Below, piece by piece: positions 1-7,901 of a stretch of DNA of 64,000 nucleotides. The stretch is taken from NCBI RefSeq assembly GCF_033095965.1, contig NZ_AP026801.1, positions 1,694,001-1,758,000 on the forward strand, in the 5' to 3' direction. This DNA is from Xylocopilactobacillus apis. GTDB lineage: Bacteria > Bacillota > Bacilli > Lactobacillales > Lactobacillaceae. The notes beneath the pieces were generated by a model. It was not told the DNA's origin, searched no databases, and was given only the letters and a program-made list of their open reading frames with translations. A program made the translations under genes and the position numbers. Position 1 is the stretch's first letter. Every line of letters starts with the position of its first letter.

Positions 1-575
1 AAAACGCCTTTAATCAGAAATGATTCATCAGCAATTTCAATTGTTTTTCCCACCGCATCACTATTATTTTTTGCATTAGGAAACAGTTCTTTAACCAACT
101 GATTTGAAATCGTCACAACTTTATTGCCAATATCAGCACTGCTTAAATTTTCTCCAGCAATTACTTTTTCACCTTTTTCATCAACCAAGTGGATCTTGGT
201 GCTTTGAGAATCTTTACTCAAAGCAACCTGCTGCTGACGATACATCTGATCTGGCTTTTCTTTTTCGTACTGAACCTTAGAAACGCATGACACACTGCGA
301 ACTAAATCTAGATCATGCTCATTGAAGTAGACAAAGCTGCTTTTTCCAAAATTATCTTCATCTTCTGGAGTAAAACTGATTGTCGTCCGATTGTTCTTAA
401 TATCATCAGTATTTAGAAGCTGCTTCAGTGAATATCTTTCGTACCCCCGCCCAACCGTCACAATTGTGATCACCGCCGCAATTCCGACAATAATTCCAAT
501 GATCGTTAAGAAACTGCGGCGCTTGTTTTTTAAAATCGCCTTAACGGCGGTTTCAATACTAATTGTTAGTTTCAT
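1..575 (-). CDS. ABC transporter permease, MacB/FtsX type (partial, runs off the left edge)
   Basis: N-terminal 191 residues of a MacB-like permease. After a short basic stretch there is one membrane helix (about residues 20-43, FLTIIGIIVGIAAVITIVTVG), then an extracytoplasmic domain of the kind found before the C-terminal FtsX helices, which lie outside the window. The start ATG at 575-573 overlaps the stop of the upstream ATPase gene (ATGA), so the two are translationally coupled. With the ATPase and the HlyD-like adaptor it forms a three-part MacAB/YknXYZ-like exporter, typically used for peptides or toxic amphiphiles. Substrate unknown. Confidence 0.85.
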   Translation of the reverse strand, partial: MKLTISIETAVKAILKNKRRSFLTIIGIIVGIAAVITIVTVGRGYERYSLKQLLNTDDIKNNRTTISFTPEDEDNFGKSSFVYFNEHDLDLVRSVSCVSKVQYEKEKPDQMYRQQQVALSKDSQSTKIHLVDEKGEKVIAGENLSSADIGNKVVTISNQLVKELFPNAKNNSDAVGKTIEIADESFLIKGV

Positions 576-1243
576 CCGATCACCTGACCATCTTTGACTT
601 GAATCACTCTTTTACAATAAGCAGCAGCTTCAGGATCATGTGTAACCATTAAAATTGTCGTATCATGCTCTGAGTTTAATTTTTGAAAAAGGGTCATGAT
701 TTCAGCCGAAGTCTTACTGTCTAATGCGCCGGTTGGCTCATCAGCCACAATAAAGGTCGGTTCATTGGCTAATGCCCGTGCAATCGCAATTCGCTGTTTT
801 TGACCACCTGAGAGCTGACTAGGTAATTGATCCTTCTTGGAAAGAAGCCCCACTTTTTCTAATTGAGTTAACACCGCTTCTTTAGCATTACGGTGGCTTT
901 TTCCTTGATACAACAACGGCAATTCTACATTTTCATAAACAGTGTCGGTCTCAATTAAGTTAAATGATTGAAAGACAAATCCGACATTATGATTACGCAT
1001 GGTAGATAACTCCTGATCTTTGTATGTTTTCACATCTTCATCAGTGAAGTAATATTCGCCTGAAAAATCACGATCCAGAAAACTGATGATATTAATTAAA
1101 GTCGACTTGCCAGAACCACTCGGTCCCATAATCGCTGTGAATTCTTTTTTTTCAATTTCTAGATCGATATCTTTTAGAACATATTGGGGAGTGTCGTCAT
1201 CGTTCATGAGGTACGCCTTATTAATTCCTCTCATCTTAATCAT
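572..1243 (-). CDS. ABC transporter ATP-binding protein (MacB/LolD family)
   Basis: 223 residues, the usual length for stand-alone MacB/LolD-type ATPases. Walker A is GPSGSGKST near residue 41, the Q-loop lies in FVFQSFN, the signature is LSGGQKQR and Walker B is FIVADEPTGALDS. A conserved H follows in VTHD. It powers the exporter formed by the adaptor upstream (3 nt gap) and the permease downstream (4 nt overlap). Family membership is clear; the exported substrate is not indicated by the sequence. Confidence 0.93.
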   Translation of the reverse strand: MIKMRGINKAYLMNDDDTPQYVLKDIDLEIEKKEFTAIMGPSGSGKSTLINIISFLDRDFSGEYYFTDEDVKTYKDQELSTMRNHNVGFVFQSFNLIETDTVYENVELPLLYQGKSHRNAKEAVLTQLEKVGLLSKKDQLPSQLSGGQKQRIAIARALANEPTFIVADEPTGALDSKTSAEIMTLFQKLNSEHDTTILMVTHDPEAAAYCKRVIQVKDGQVIG

Positions 1244-1246
1244 AGG

Positions 1247-2221
1247 CTAGTCCGCATCTTTATAGTTTTTAACAATCGATTCATCATTTTTTAGACCACT
1301 CGTCACTACAAAATAGCTGTCTTTCTTTTCACCTTTAAGCTCTTTTTTGGTATAACGAGGTCCATTAGATTTATAGACATAAAACTTTTTATCTTCTTCT
1401 TTAACTGCTGAAAGAGGAACCTTAATTTCATCAAGAGGAATTTTTACTTGAACGTGATTCCCGTTATTTAATGATGATGCGGGAGTAATTTTGACGGTGT
1501 AAGTAGAAATTTTACTCGTGGTATTATCTGGTCTTTGAGCAATGCTACTGATCGTGCCCTTAATCTTATTGCCAGAATCAACGGGCGTTAGTTTAACTGT
1601 CTGATCCTTTTGAATATGGCTAAGATCATACTCACTAACCTGAATTTCAACGTTCGTGTCGTTACTGCTGATTTCAGCAACTGGCTTCATTCCGTCATTT
1701 CCAGCACTTGTCGGGATCGTTAGAATTCCATCAAGCTCGGCGTAAACCTTATTTGGTGCTGCATCGCTCAGCTTGGTTATTTCTTTATTTAACTGATTAA
1801 CTTCATTAGTTAAGGCCGTAATTTTCTTTGAATTAATCTGAACATCTTGTTTAAGATTATTGATCTCGATTTTCTTTTGTTTAACCTTGCTCTTTTTATC
1901 TAAAAGATTGTTGTAATCTTTTAAACTATAATAAATTGCGATTAAATCACCTTGAGAGACCGCCTCACCATTCTGCTTTTCTAAGTTGATTGTTTCTCCA
2001 AAGGCCTGATTAAAATTGATGCTTTGAGTTTGTTTGGATTTAGAAATTCCATTGAAACTCAGAGGATCGCTTTTTTTAACTTGAACCGTTTCGACAAACT
2101 TCTCTTCAGCCTTAGTACTTGGACTGAGATTTCGATTTAAAACGAAAAATCCTCCGATAACCAATGCAATCACAGCAATCAAACTAATCGTAATTGCCAG
2201 CCAATGTTTTTTCATTTTCAT
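1247..2221 (-). CDS. HlyD/MacA-like efflux adaptor (YknX type)
   Basis: 324 residues. A basic N-terminus and one membrane helix (about residues 8-28) anchor a large extracytoplasmic part. A coiled coil around residues 95-155 (alternating K, L, N, Q and I) is flanked by two half-lipoyl/beta-barrel segments, the layout of MacA/YknX adaptors. First gene of the adaptor-ATPase-permease operon. In Gram-positives such adaptors assist MacB-type exporters of antimicrobial peptides; that role here is inferred. The RBS is AAAGGAAA just before the ATG. Confidence 0.85.
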   Translation of the reverse strand: MKMKKHWLAITISLIAVIALVIGGFFVLNRNLSPSTKAEEKFVETVQVKKSDPLSFNGISKSKQTQSINFNQAFGETINLEKQNGEAVSQGDLIAIYYSLKDYNNLLDKKSKVKQKKIEINNLKQDVQINSKKITALTNEVNQLNKEITKLSDAAPNKVYAELDGILTIPTSAGNDGMKPVAEISSNDTNVEIQVSEYDLSHIQKDQTVKLTPVDSGNKIKGTISSIAQRPDNTTSKISTYTVKITPASSLNNGNHVQVKIPLDEIKVPLSAVKEEDKKFYVYKSNGPRYTKKELKGEKKDSYFVVTSGLKNDESIVKNYKDAD

Positions 2222-2293
2222 TTCCTTTGCTTAATTAGGATAAATTCATTCTACTGAGCAAATCGTATTTTTAAGCTTGTTTTTCGTTAACAG

Positions 2294-2312
2294 CCTGAAT
2301 TGACCCCTCAAT
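2294..2312 (-). promoter_or_regulatory. Direct repeat upstream of the exporter operon
   Basis: On the minus strand ATTGAGG is followed 12 bp later by ATTCAGG, upstream of the adaptor gene start at 2221. The same pair, one to two bp closer, lies before the lipoprotein gene (2935-2951). This suggests one regulator for both transcripts; the regulator is not identified. Confidence 0.35.
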
Positions 2313-2322
2313 TGAATAATTG

Positions 2323-2349
2323 AATCGTTCAGGTATTACCTAAACGATT
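2323..2349. repeat. Palindromic repeat, copy 1
   Basis: 13-bp arms (2323-2335 and 2337-2349) with one mismatch around a single T. Near-identical palindromes lie at 2983-3009 and 6527-6547. On the minus strand the hairpin follows the lipoprotein gene stop and could end its transcript, but no long T run follows here. Confidence 0.6.
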
Positions 2350-2364
2350 ATTAAATATTTTCTA

Positions 2365-2880
2365 TCACTTATTAACTACTTCTCCACCAATACCTGCCAT
2401 GGCTTCTTTTATAATCCTCTCAGGTGGAATTTGACTTGTCTTTACGTTATAGACTATGTAATGACCTTTGAAGTTTCCTCCCAACGTGACACCCCAATCG
2501 TATGGTTTATCCATATGCCTTTCTTCAACTAATTTTTTTCCTTCTTCAGTAGATGTATTTACCTTGTAAGTGTTAGCTGACACCTTTTTAGCTGTACTTT
2601 CAAACTTTTTTAACGATTGATCATAATCTTTATCCGTAGGATCCCCAAAGAAAATCATTGCATTTTTCAATGTTTTTACTCTTTGTTTGAACTCACTGGC
2701 CGGAATATCTTCTATTTCTGAATTGTTAGAATCTTTTTTGCTGCTCTCTGATGATTTACTGCTAATCGAAACTTTATTCGACTCTGTGCTTTCACTTGAA
2801 CTTTCCTTGCTTTGACAGCCTGTTGTAAGCAGTAAAACACTGCTCAACAGTGCTAGCGTTCTCCATTTTTTCAAAACCAA
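2365..2880 (-). CDS. Lipoprotein of unknown function, possibly thioredoxin-fold
   Basis: 171 residues. Lipoprotein signal: hydrophobic run then lipobox LTTGC (Cys 22). A Ser/Lys/Glu-rich linker runs to about residue 60. The C-terminal 110 residues (AMIFFGDPTDKDYDQ..., YKVNT..., WGVTLGGNF) recall the beta-alpha-beta pattern of bacteriocin-transport accessory (thioredoxin-like) proteins, but there is no CxxC, so a redox role is unlikely. That likeness is my inference and weak. It sits between the exporter operon and the Fic gene, with its own promoter region. Confidence 0.6.
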   Translation of the reverse strand: MVLKKWRTLALLSSVLLLTTGCQSKESSSESTESNKVSISSKSSESSKKDSNNSEIEDIPASEFKQRVKTLKNAMIFFGDPTDKDYDQSLKKFESTAKKVSANTYKVNTSTEEGKKLVEERHMDKPYDWGVTLGGNFKGHYIVYNVKTSQIPPERIIKEAMAGIGGEVVNK

Positions 2881-2934
2881 ATACTCCTTATTAATTGATT
2901 ATCATTAATACTAGCGACATTTGGAATGATTTTG

Positions 2935-2951
2935 CCTGAATCTACCTCAAT
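2935..2951 (-). promoter_or_regulatory. Direct repeat upstream of the lipoprotein gene
   Basis: Minus strand: ATTGAGG then ATTCAGG 10 bp later, about 55 bp before the lipoprotein start. Same motif pair as at 2294-2312, so both genes may share a regulator. Putative. Confidence 0.35.
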
Positions 2952-2974
2952 CGACCAATTTCAGTTCTGAGTGC

Positions 2975-3009
2975 AAAAAAAGAACCGTTCAGGTATTACC
3001 TAAACGATT
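2975..3009 (-). terminator. Rho-independent terminator of the Fic gene (palindrome copy 2)
   Basis: On the minus strand a 13-bp-arm hairpin (arms 2997-3009 and 2983-2995) is followed by TTCTTTTTTT. The hairpin includes the stop codon of the Fic gene (3000-3002). It is a copy of the palindrome at 2323-2349. Confidence 0.75.
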
Positions 3010-4052
3010 CGATTGATGTACTTTGTTGCTCTTCCTACACCAATTTTTGTAATTCTATTTGCTGCAACAAGCTCTCCTAAAGATCGCTCGATTGTAGTTT
3101 GACTATAATCAGGAATTAAGGCTACTAGTTCTGATTTACTTAAAGGCCGCAATTCATTTTCTAAATTTTTAAAGATTAATTCTTTAGCGCTATGCTTCGT
3201 ACCTTCTGTAAAATCGATTCTTTCTGTTAATTCTCGATATGCTTGGAGCATAACACTTAAAAAGTAATTTAAAAAAGGTTCATACGAGTTTTTATTGTCC
3301 GACCACCCCTCAGAGCTTTCTTGTAAAGACGAATAATACTGATCTTTAGTCCGCTCGATCAATTTTTCAATACTGATATACTTGCCGACATCATACCCGT
3401 TTTGATAAAGAAAAATCAGCGTTAACAGTCGTGACATCCGGCCATTCCCATCATTGAAAGGATGAATTGACACAAAATCAAACACAAAGGCTCCTACCAG
3501 AAGGATTTTTACAAAATGATCTTCTTCAAGAGCTAATGTATATTTCTGACATAATTCATCAACAAGTTCGGGAGTAACTGTGGAAGAAGGAGGGATGAAT
3601 CTGATTTCGGAATGTCCATCTTTATAATTGGTAATAATTTGATTGTCTGAATCTTTATATTTTCCAGCCCAACTGCTGCTTGTAAAGTTAAACAGGTGCT
3701 TATGAAGAGTTAAGATTGTCTTTGAATTAAGCGGCATATACTCGGATTGTTCGAGAATTAACTTCAAAACATCTCGATATCCTGATATTTCCTCTTCACT
3801 TCTATTTTGAGGCATTGTCTTTTCAGCCATTAACTGACGTAAACGTCCTTGGCTGGTATAAATACCTTCAATTCGATTAGAAGAATCAGTACTTTGAATT
3901 TTGGCTACCTCGACTAAACGATCAAGCGCGACTGATTTTGGTTTAAGACTGACTGAAAGTTTGCCTCGTAATTCAAAAATTAGCGCAATTTTTTTTGCCA
4001 TTTCAGCTGTAATAGTAAGATTATTCAGTGTTTTATAATCAAATTTTTTCAC
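3000..4052 (-). CDS. Fic-domain AMP-transferase (class II), with C-terminal winged helix
   Basis: 350 residues. The Fic core motif HPFNDGNGRMSR (about residues 197-208) matches HPFx[D/E]GNGRxxR with the catalytic His. Near residue 60, SNRIEG fits the [S/T]xxxE[G/N] inhibitory helix of class II Fic proteins, so the enzyme is self-inhibited in the ground state. The C-terminal 60 residues look like a winged helix (SKSELVALIPDYSQTTIERS), usual in this subfamily. Such enzymes AMPylate or deAMPylate target proteins; the target is unknown. Monocistronic, ended by the hairpin over its stop codon. Confidence 0.92.
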   Translation of the reverse strand: MKKFDYKTLNNLTITAEMAKKIALIFELRGKLSVSLKPKSVALDRLVEVAKIQSTDSSNRIEGIYTSQGRLRQLMAEKTMPQNRSEEEISGYRDVLKLILEQSEYMPLNSKTILTLHKHLFNFTSSSWAGKYKDSDNQIITNYKDGHSEIRFIPPSSTVTPELVDELCQKYTLALEEDHFVKILLVGAFVFDFVSIHPFNDGNGRMSRLLTLIFLYQNGYDVGKYISIEKLIERTKDQYYSSLQESSEGWSDNKNSYEPFLNYFLSVMLQAYRELTERIDFTEGTKHSAKELIFKNLENELRPLSKSELVALIPDYSQTTIERSLGELVAANRITKIGVGRATKYINRIV

Positions 4053-4235
4053 GTCATTGTTCTCTTTTCTACATTATTTTACTCATTTTGATGCAGAAAA
4101 ACAATTATAATCATAAGACAATTTTTAAAAATTTAATTTGAGAAGACTTCTCCATCTCTTTAAGGCATGCCTTCTATGACGGGATCTCTCTATGTATGTT
4201 TAAATATCCAAAATGTCCTTTCATTTTAAACGATT

Positions 4236-4997
4236 CTACAAATTAAGCTTTGTTATCAATTGTTCAAATTTCTTTTGTTGGCGCTTAGAGCACTGCACCT
4301 CTGCTCCATTAGACAAAGTGATTGTTTCATTTTTCTCCGAACGGCTCGCAACTTCTTTTAAATTAATAATGATGCTTCTATTACAGCGAAAAAAATAATT
4401 TGGCAGCTCGTATTCTAACTTTCCTAGCGCTCCGTTACATTCAAAATTCTGATGTTTAGACATAATCTGAAGTTTATGATTCCCAATTACCTCTAACATA
4501 ATCAATTCATTAATTAAAACGTACTTCTCTTCATAATCAGAAGTGAATTTGATCCGCTGTGGATTCTTGTCTTCTTCCTGATTATGCTGGTCAGTCTGAC
4601 AACGATCAGCAATCGCTTTTAGAGCGGAATTAATTTTACTTTTAAGAAGTTCAGTATCTGGAGTTTTCACAATATAATCAAAAGCTCCAAGTTTATACTC
4701 AAAGGTCAGCATTCCAAATTCAAGATGAGAGGTAATGAAAATAAGAAATCCGTGAGAATCACTTTCTCTAATCTTAATCGCCAACTTAAGTCCGTCATAA
4801 GTTTCATTAGACAAGTCTATATCTAAAAAATATACGTTCGTTTCACTAGGTGTTATATTGTTTACAATCTCAAAAGGATCAGTTGTTGCCAGCTTGATTT
4901 GCATTGGTACTTCTGCAAATAGAATCCCATCTTCGATTATCTTTTGAATCGCTTTTAAATGAATTTCTTGATCATCACAAATAAAAATTTTAATCAT
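4236..4997 (-). CDS. LytTR-type response regulator (AgrA/PlnC/ComE family)
   Basis: 253 residues. An N-terminal receiver domain starts IKIFICDDQ (acidic pair) with phospho-acceptor Asp in YFLDIDLS; a C-terminal LytTR DNA-binding domain occupies about residues 150-250 (ECNGALGKLEYELPNYFF, then RSIIINLKEV). I chose the ATG at 4997, just before IKIFICDD, because it lies 4 nt after the kinase stop; a longer frame would run back into the kinase gene. Partner of the kinase at 5002-6399. Targets probably have LytTR direct repeats, such as 6485-6514. Confidence 0.9.
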   Translation of the reverse strand: MIKIFICDDQEIHLKAIQKIIEDGILFAEVPMQIKLATTDPFEIVNNITPSETNVYFLDIDLSNETYDGLKLAIKIRESDSHGFLIFITSHLEFGMLTFEYKLGAFDYIVKTPDTELLKSKINSALKAIADRCQTDQHNQEEDKNPQRIKFTSDYEEKYVLINELIMLEVIGNHKLQIMSKHQNFECNGALGKLEYELPNYFFRCNRSIIINLKEVASRSEKNETITLSNGAEVQCSKRQQKKFEQLITKLNL

Positions 4998-5001
4998 CAG
5001 T

Positions 5002-6399
5002 CTATTTCCTAATCGATAATTTTTGAGTGAAAATATAATTTGAACAGCCGGTTTCAAGCATTAAATAGTTTGAACCATCCACAAATTCCTTTAAATTTTG
5101 AAGTCCTAACCCTCGATTTTTACCCTTGGTAGATTTTCCGGGAATTACGTTTAGAGTCTCCTTCGAGCAAGTATTCGCAATTACAATTAATGTTCTTTCT
5201 AAATCATCAATAAAGGCAATTTTAATCTCAGCTTTTTCTTGTTTTCTACATTCTTCTATTGCATTATCTAAAATAATACCTAAAGCTCTTGCCAAATCAA
5301 ATGGATCAACTTTTTTGATTTGAATGATTTCACTGCATTCGACTGAGACGTTAATGCCCAACTGAACTGCTTGAACTACTTTAGTTGAAATTAAGCCTTT
5401 GACTGCAGGTAAATTAATTCTTTTAAGCTGATTGAGCGTTCCAGTTTTAATTCGAACATTATTTTGCATCAACTGATTTTTCTTCAGGAACTCTTTTAGT
5501 TCAGGAACATCAACCTGATCGCCTTCAATATAACCGTTAATCCCCATCAGCATATTCTGATAGTCATGCTGAACTTTTTGAATATCAAGCTGCATCTTCT
5601 CTAAAGTATCGACGTAATTTTCCATCATCGCTTTTTCAGTAGAAATGCGCTTATGCCGCCGATTTTTGCTTAACTCGTAACTCATATAAATTGCAACTAG
5701 AAGGATAAAGCTGACAAAAGCTAGGAAGACAAAGTTAAATTGATTAAAGTTTTTTGGATTAAAGTGGACTTTAAATTCCTTTTGATCTTTAAACTTCGCA
5801 TTCTTAAAGGCATTATTTTTTGAATTTTCCTTAAAAATAACAGCATTCTGAGATCCCATTGATGCTCCGGGAAATTGCATCACACAAATTAAAATCAAAA
5901 GTAATACCGCTACAATCCTTTTCACTTTAGAGTTAAACAGCAGATAAATATCCGATCGAAATTTTTTTCGTAAAACAAAGGTTAGTACAATTTGAATAAT
6001 TAAGTTTAAAAAAGGAAAAAAATATTCAAACATAATTTTATATTTCATCTGACTAACTGAGCCCGCCATTGTCAATAAGGTGTACAAGGTTTGAATAAAA
6101 CCATTTTCGATCAAGAAAAATAAAAGCATGGGGACAAACTCTACTTGTCGACGACCCAAAATTAAGTAAAAACAATAAATAACAACTGCAGTTATGATCA
6201 GATATTGTCTTGAGTCAATAATAAACACATTGCCTTGATAACTAGAGATTAAAAAGAAAATACAACATATCACTAGGTTGACAAAGAAAAGCAAAATCTT
6301 ATTTTTTCTACTGAATATCTTATCGAAAAACAAGAAAATGTTCAGCTCAAGCGTAATAATACTAATAAGTAGAGAAAAATCTATTAATAAAAATGGCAC
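5002..6399 (-). CDS. HPK10-family sensor histidine kinase (AgrC/PlnB type)
   Basis: 465 residues. Several N-terminal membrane helices (about residues 1-240) form the peptide-sensing part. The H-box is QHDYQNM (about residue 280), the N-box DNAIEEC and the G-box GKNRGLGLQNL, so the kinase looks intact. GTG start at 6399, about 9 nt after AAGGA. Such kinases normally sense a secreted peptide, but I found no double-glycine or AgrD-like precursor next to it. It lies beside a Fic gene and opposite a decayed bacteriocin immunity/export pair. Confidence 0.9.
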   Translation of the reverse strand: MPFLLIDFSLLISIITLELNIFLFFDKIFSRKNKILLFFVNLVICCIFFLISSYQGNVFIIDSRQYLIITAVVIYCFYLILGRRQVEFVPMLLFFLIENGFIQTLYTLLTMAGSVSQMKYKIMFEYFFPFLNLIIQIVLTFVLRKKFRSDIYLLFNSKVKRIVAVLLLILICVMQFPGASMGSQNAVIFKENSKNNAFKNAKFKDQKEFKVHFNPKNFNQFNFVFLAFVSFILLVAIYMSYELSKNRRHKRISTEKAMMENYVDTLEKMQLDIQKVQHDYQNMLMGINGYIEGDQVDVPELKEFLKKNQLMQNNVRIKTGTLNQLKRINLPAVKGLISTKVVQAVQLGINVSVECSEIIQIKKVDPFDLARALGIILDNAIEECRKQEKAEIKIAFIDDLERTLIVIANTCSKETLNVIPGKSTKGKNRGLGLQNLKEFVDGSNYLMLETGCSNYIFTQKLSIRK

Positions 6400-6484
6400 G
6401 ACTTATGGTTCCTTTTTGTTTTAGTTTACCATGTAGAAACACCCTTTAATTATGACAGATGTTTGATGTTTTGAGATTTAAGTT

Positions 6485-6514
6485 TACGTCAATGAGCTGA
6501 TTTTGCACGTCAAT
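6485..6514 (+). promoter_or_regulatory. LytTR-regulator binding site (two 9-bp boxes, 21-bp period)
   Basis: TACGTCAAT at 6485-6493 and CACGTCAAT at 6506-6514: 9-bp boxes with a 12-bp spacer, the geometry of PlnC/SppR-type sites. It lies in the divergent region between the kinase gene (6399) and the decayed immunity gene (6669). The regulator at 4236-4997 is the natural candidate. Confidence 0.65.
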
Positions 6515-6526
6515 GTAAAAAATCTC

Positions 6527-6547
6527 CATTCAGGTATTACGTGAACG
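6527..6547. repeat. Palindromic repeat, copy 3
   Basis: Degenerate copy of the palindrome at 2323-2349 and 2983-3009; arms 6527-6536 and 6538-6547 with two mismatches. On the minus strand it is followed by GAGATTTTTT, so it could end or attenuate transcripts entering the kinase gene. Confidence 0.5.
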
Positions 6548-6668
6548 GGAAGTTTGGGGCTTTTACCTTACAAAACTGTTAGATTTAAGATTATATTTTC
6601 TTGTTATCATTTGTAACACATCAATGTAATTTTGATGTCAAACTCTCAACCTAAAATCGAGGTGACAA

Positions 6669-6995
6669 ATGTATAACACTTTTAAAAAGCTATTAGCCAT
6701 TGTAACAATTATTTTTATTGCAGTTATTGGTTTAATTTTCGTAAATGCCCATCAAAGCGAAATTTTTGACGGATATAAACAAATTGTTTCAGTGGAAAGA
6801 TCAAATGTGAACATCAAAACAGATTTAACAAAAATTGCAAGGGAAACAAATTCTCTTATTGCACAAAGAATTGTTTATTCAAAAAACAATTACCAAGGAA
6901 CATTGGAAAACACTTTTATCCCAATTGGAAAAGGTAAATTGCCAAATGTTTTACCACTTCAGAAAAAAATAAGAAATCCAATATTTTATATCTAA
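6669..6995 (+). pseudogene. Truncated bacteriocin-associated 7-TM immunity protein (lactococcin 972 group)
   Basis: 108 residues. The N-terminus (basic, one membrane helix, then SEIFDGYKQIVSVERSN and NSLIAQRIVYSKN) matches my memory of the conserved start of the bact_immun_7tm family, whose members are several hundred residues with seven helices. Only the first helix and part of the outer segment remain, then the frame ends in an unrelated tail. I read it as the 5' stub left by a large deletion. It keeps a good RBS (GAGGTGAC) and lies 12 nt before the ATPase. No lactococcin-972-like precursor was found beside it. Confidence 0.65.
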
Positions 6996-7007
6996 AAGGA
7001 GAATAAA

Positions 7008-7652
7008 ATGATCAAACTAAAAAATATAACCAAGAGATTTCCTGATAAAACGATCTTTCAAAATTTTGATTTTCAATTTGATAAAGGTAAATCTTACGCT
7101 TTAATTGGTCCCTCTGGATCAGGAAAAACCACTTTATTAAATATTATCGGCAAGCTTGAGAATCCCGTTAGTGGCGAAGTATATATTGAACAGTCCCCCT
7201 TAAAAAAGATTAAAGAAAAGGACTATTTTAAATCTTATATCAGTTATTTGTTTCAAAATTTTGGATTAATTGATAATGAATCAATTAAAAATAATTTAGA
7301 TCTCGCTTTTATCGGAAAAAAGATAAACTCTAACGAAAAACTTAAACAAATGAATAATGCTCTAGAGCAAGTTAACTTAAGCTTAGATTTAAATCGGAAA
7401 ATTTATTCTCTATCTGGAGGAGAGTCTCAAAGAGTTGCCATTGCTAAAACTATTTTGAAAGATTCTCCTATTGTTTTAGCCGATGAACCAACAGCCTCTT
7501 TAGATGAAAAAAATAGCAACGAAATTATCGATTTAATTTTACAGTTAAAACAGAAAAACAAGTTAATTATTATTGCTACTCATTCTCCTAATGTTTATAG
7601 GAGACTTGACGAAATTGTGCAGATTAATCAATTAACAAACAATGTTTTATAG
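7008..7652 (+). CDS. ABC ATPase, bacteriocin export type (lactococcin 972 group)
   Basis: 214 residues. Walker A GPSGSGKTT, Q-loop YLFQNFGL, signature LSGGESQR, Walker B IVLADEPTASLD and switch THS are all present. The sequence type and its place directly after a 7-TM immunity-protein stub match the ATPase of lactococcin-972-like loci. The membrane partner is truncated, so this gene has probably lost its job unless it works with another permease. RBS AAAGGAG. Confidence 0.8.
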   Translation: MIKLKNITKRFPDKTIFQNFDFQFDKGKSYALIGPSGSGKTTLLNIIGKLENPVSGEVYIEQSPLKKIKEKDYFKSYISYLFQNFGLIDNESIKNNLDLAFIGKKINSNEKLKQMNNALEQVNLSLDLNRKIYSLSGGESQRVAIAKTILKDSPIVLADEPTASLDEKNSNEIIDLILQLKQKNKLIIIATHSPNVYRRLDEIVQINQLTNNVL

Positions 7653-7658
7653 GAAATG

Positions 7659-7747
7659 GGTTCACTCCTATAAGTGCGGGGAGCACAACATTTCATAATT
7701 TCTTCAATTTGCGTTTGTGGGATAATCGCCGCGAGTGAGGGGAATAA
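7659..7747 (-). CRISPR. Fossil type I-E CRISPR array (two decayed repeats)
   Basis: Two 28-bp segments at 7659-7686 and 7720-7747 align with the intact repeat of the array at 9429-9942 and are exactly 61 bp apart, the same period as the live array. Conserved parts include AGTGCGGGGAGCAC in the first and GCCGCGAGTGAGGGGAA in the second. Several substitutions disrupt the stem. No third copy is seen. Read as the remnant of another array or of an array end. Confidence 0.7.
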
Positions 7748-7827
7748 TCCCTTCCTTTTGTACCAAAGGATTAACTCGTTTTTGTCGCCATTTTGTCGTC
7801 AATAATTTCAAACAGAATATTTAGTCA

Positions 7828-7866
7828 TAAAAAAAGCCCCACAATCGTTAGTATTTATCTAACAAT
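7828..7866 (-). terminator. Rho-independent terminator of the HigA-like gene
   Basis: On the minus strand a hairpin with stem AATTGTTAG / CTAACGATT (one wobble) is followed by GTGGGGCTTTTTTT. It lies about 40 bp after the antitoxin stop. Confidence 0.75.
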
Positions 7867-7901
7867 TATGAAGCACTGTAAAACTAACCTTTTATTCAAA
7901 T

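Noticed and set aside
4053..4235. Gap between the Fic and regulator genes
   Set aside because: Looked for an inducing-peptide gene; only very short frames without leader features are seen.
6400..6668. Possible pheromone gene in the divergent region of the kinase at 5002-6399
   Set aside because: The only ATG frames are a few codons long; the region holds LytTR boxes and a palindrome only.
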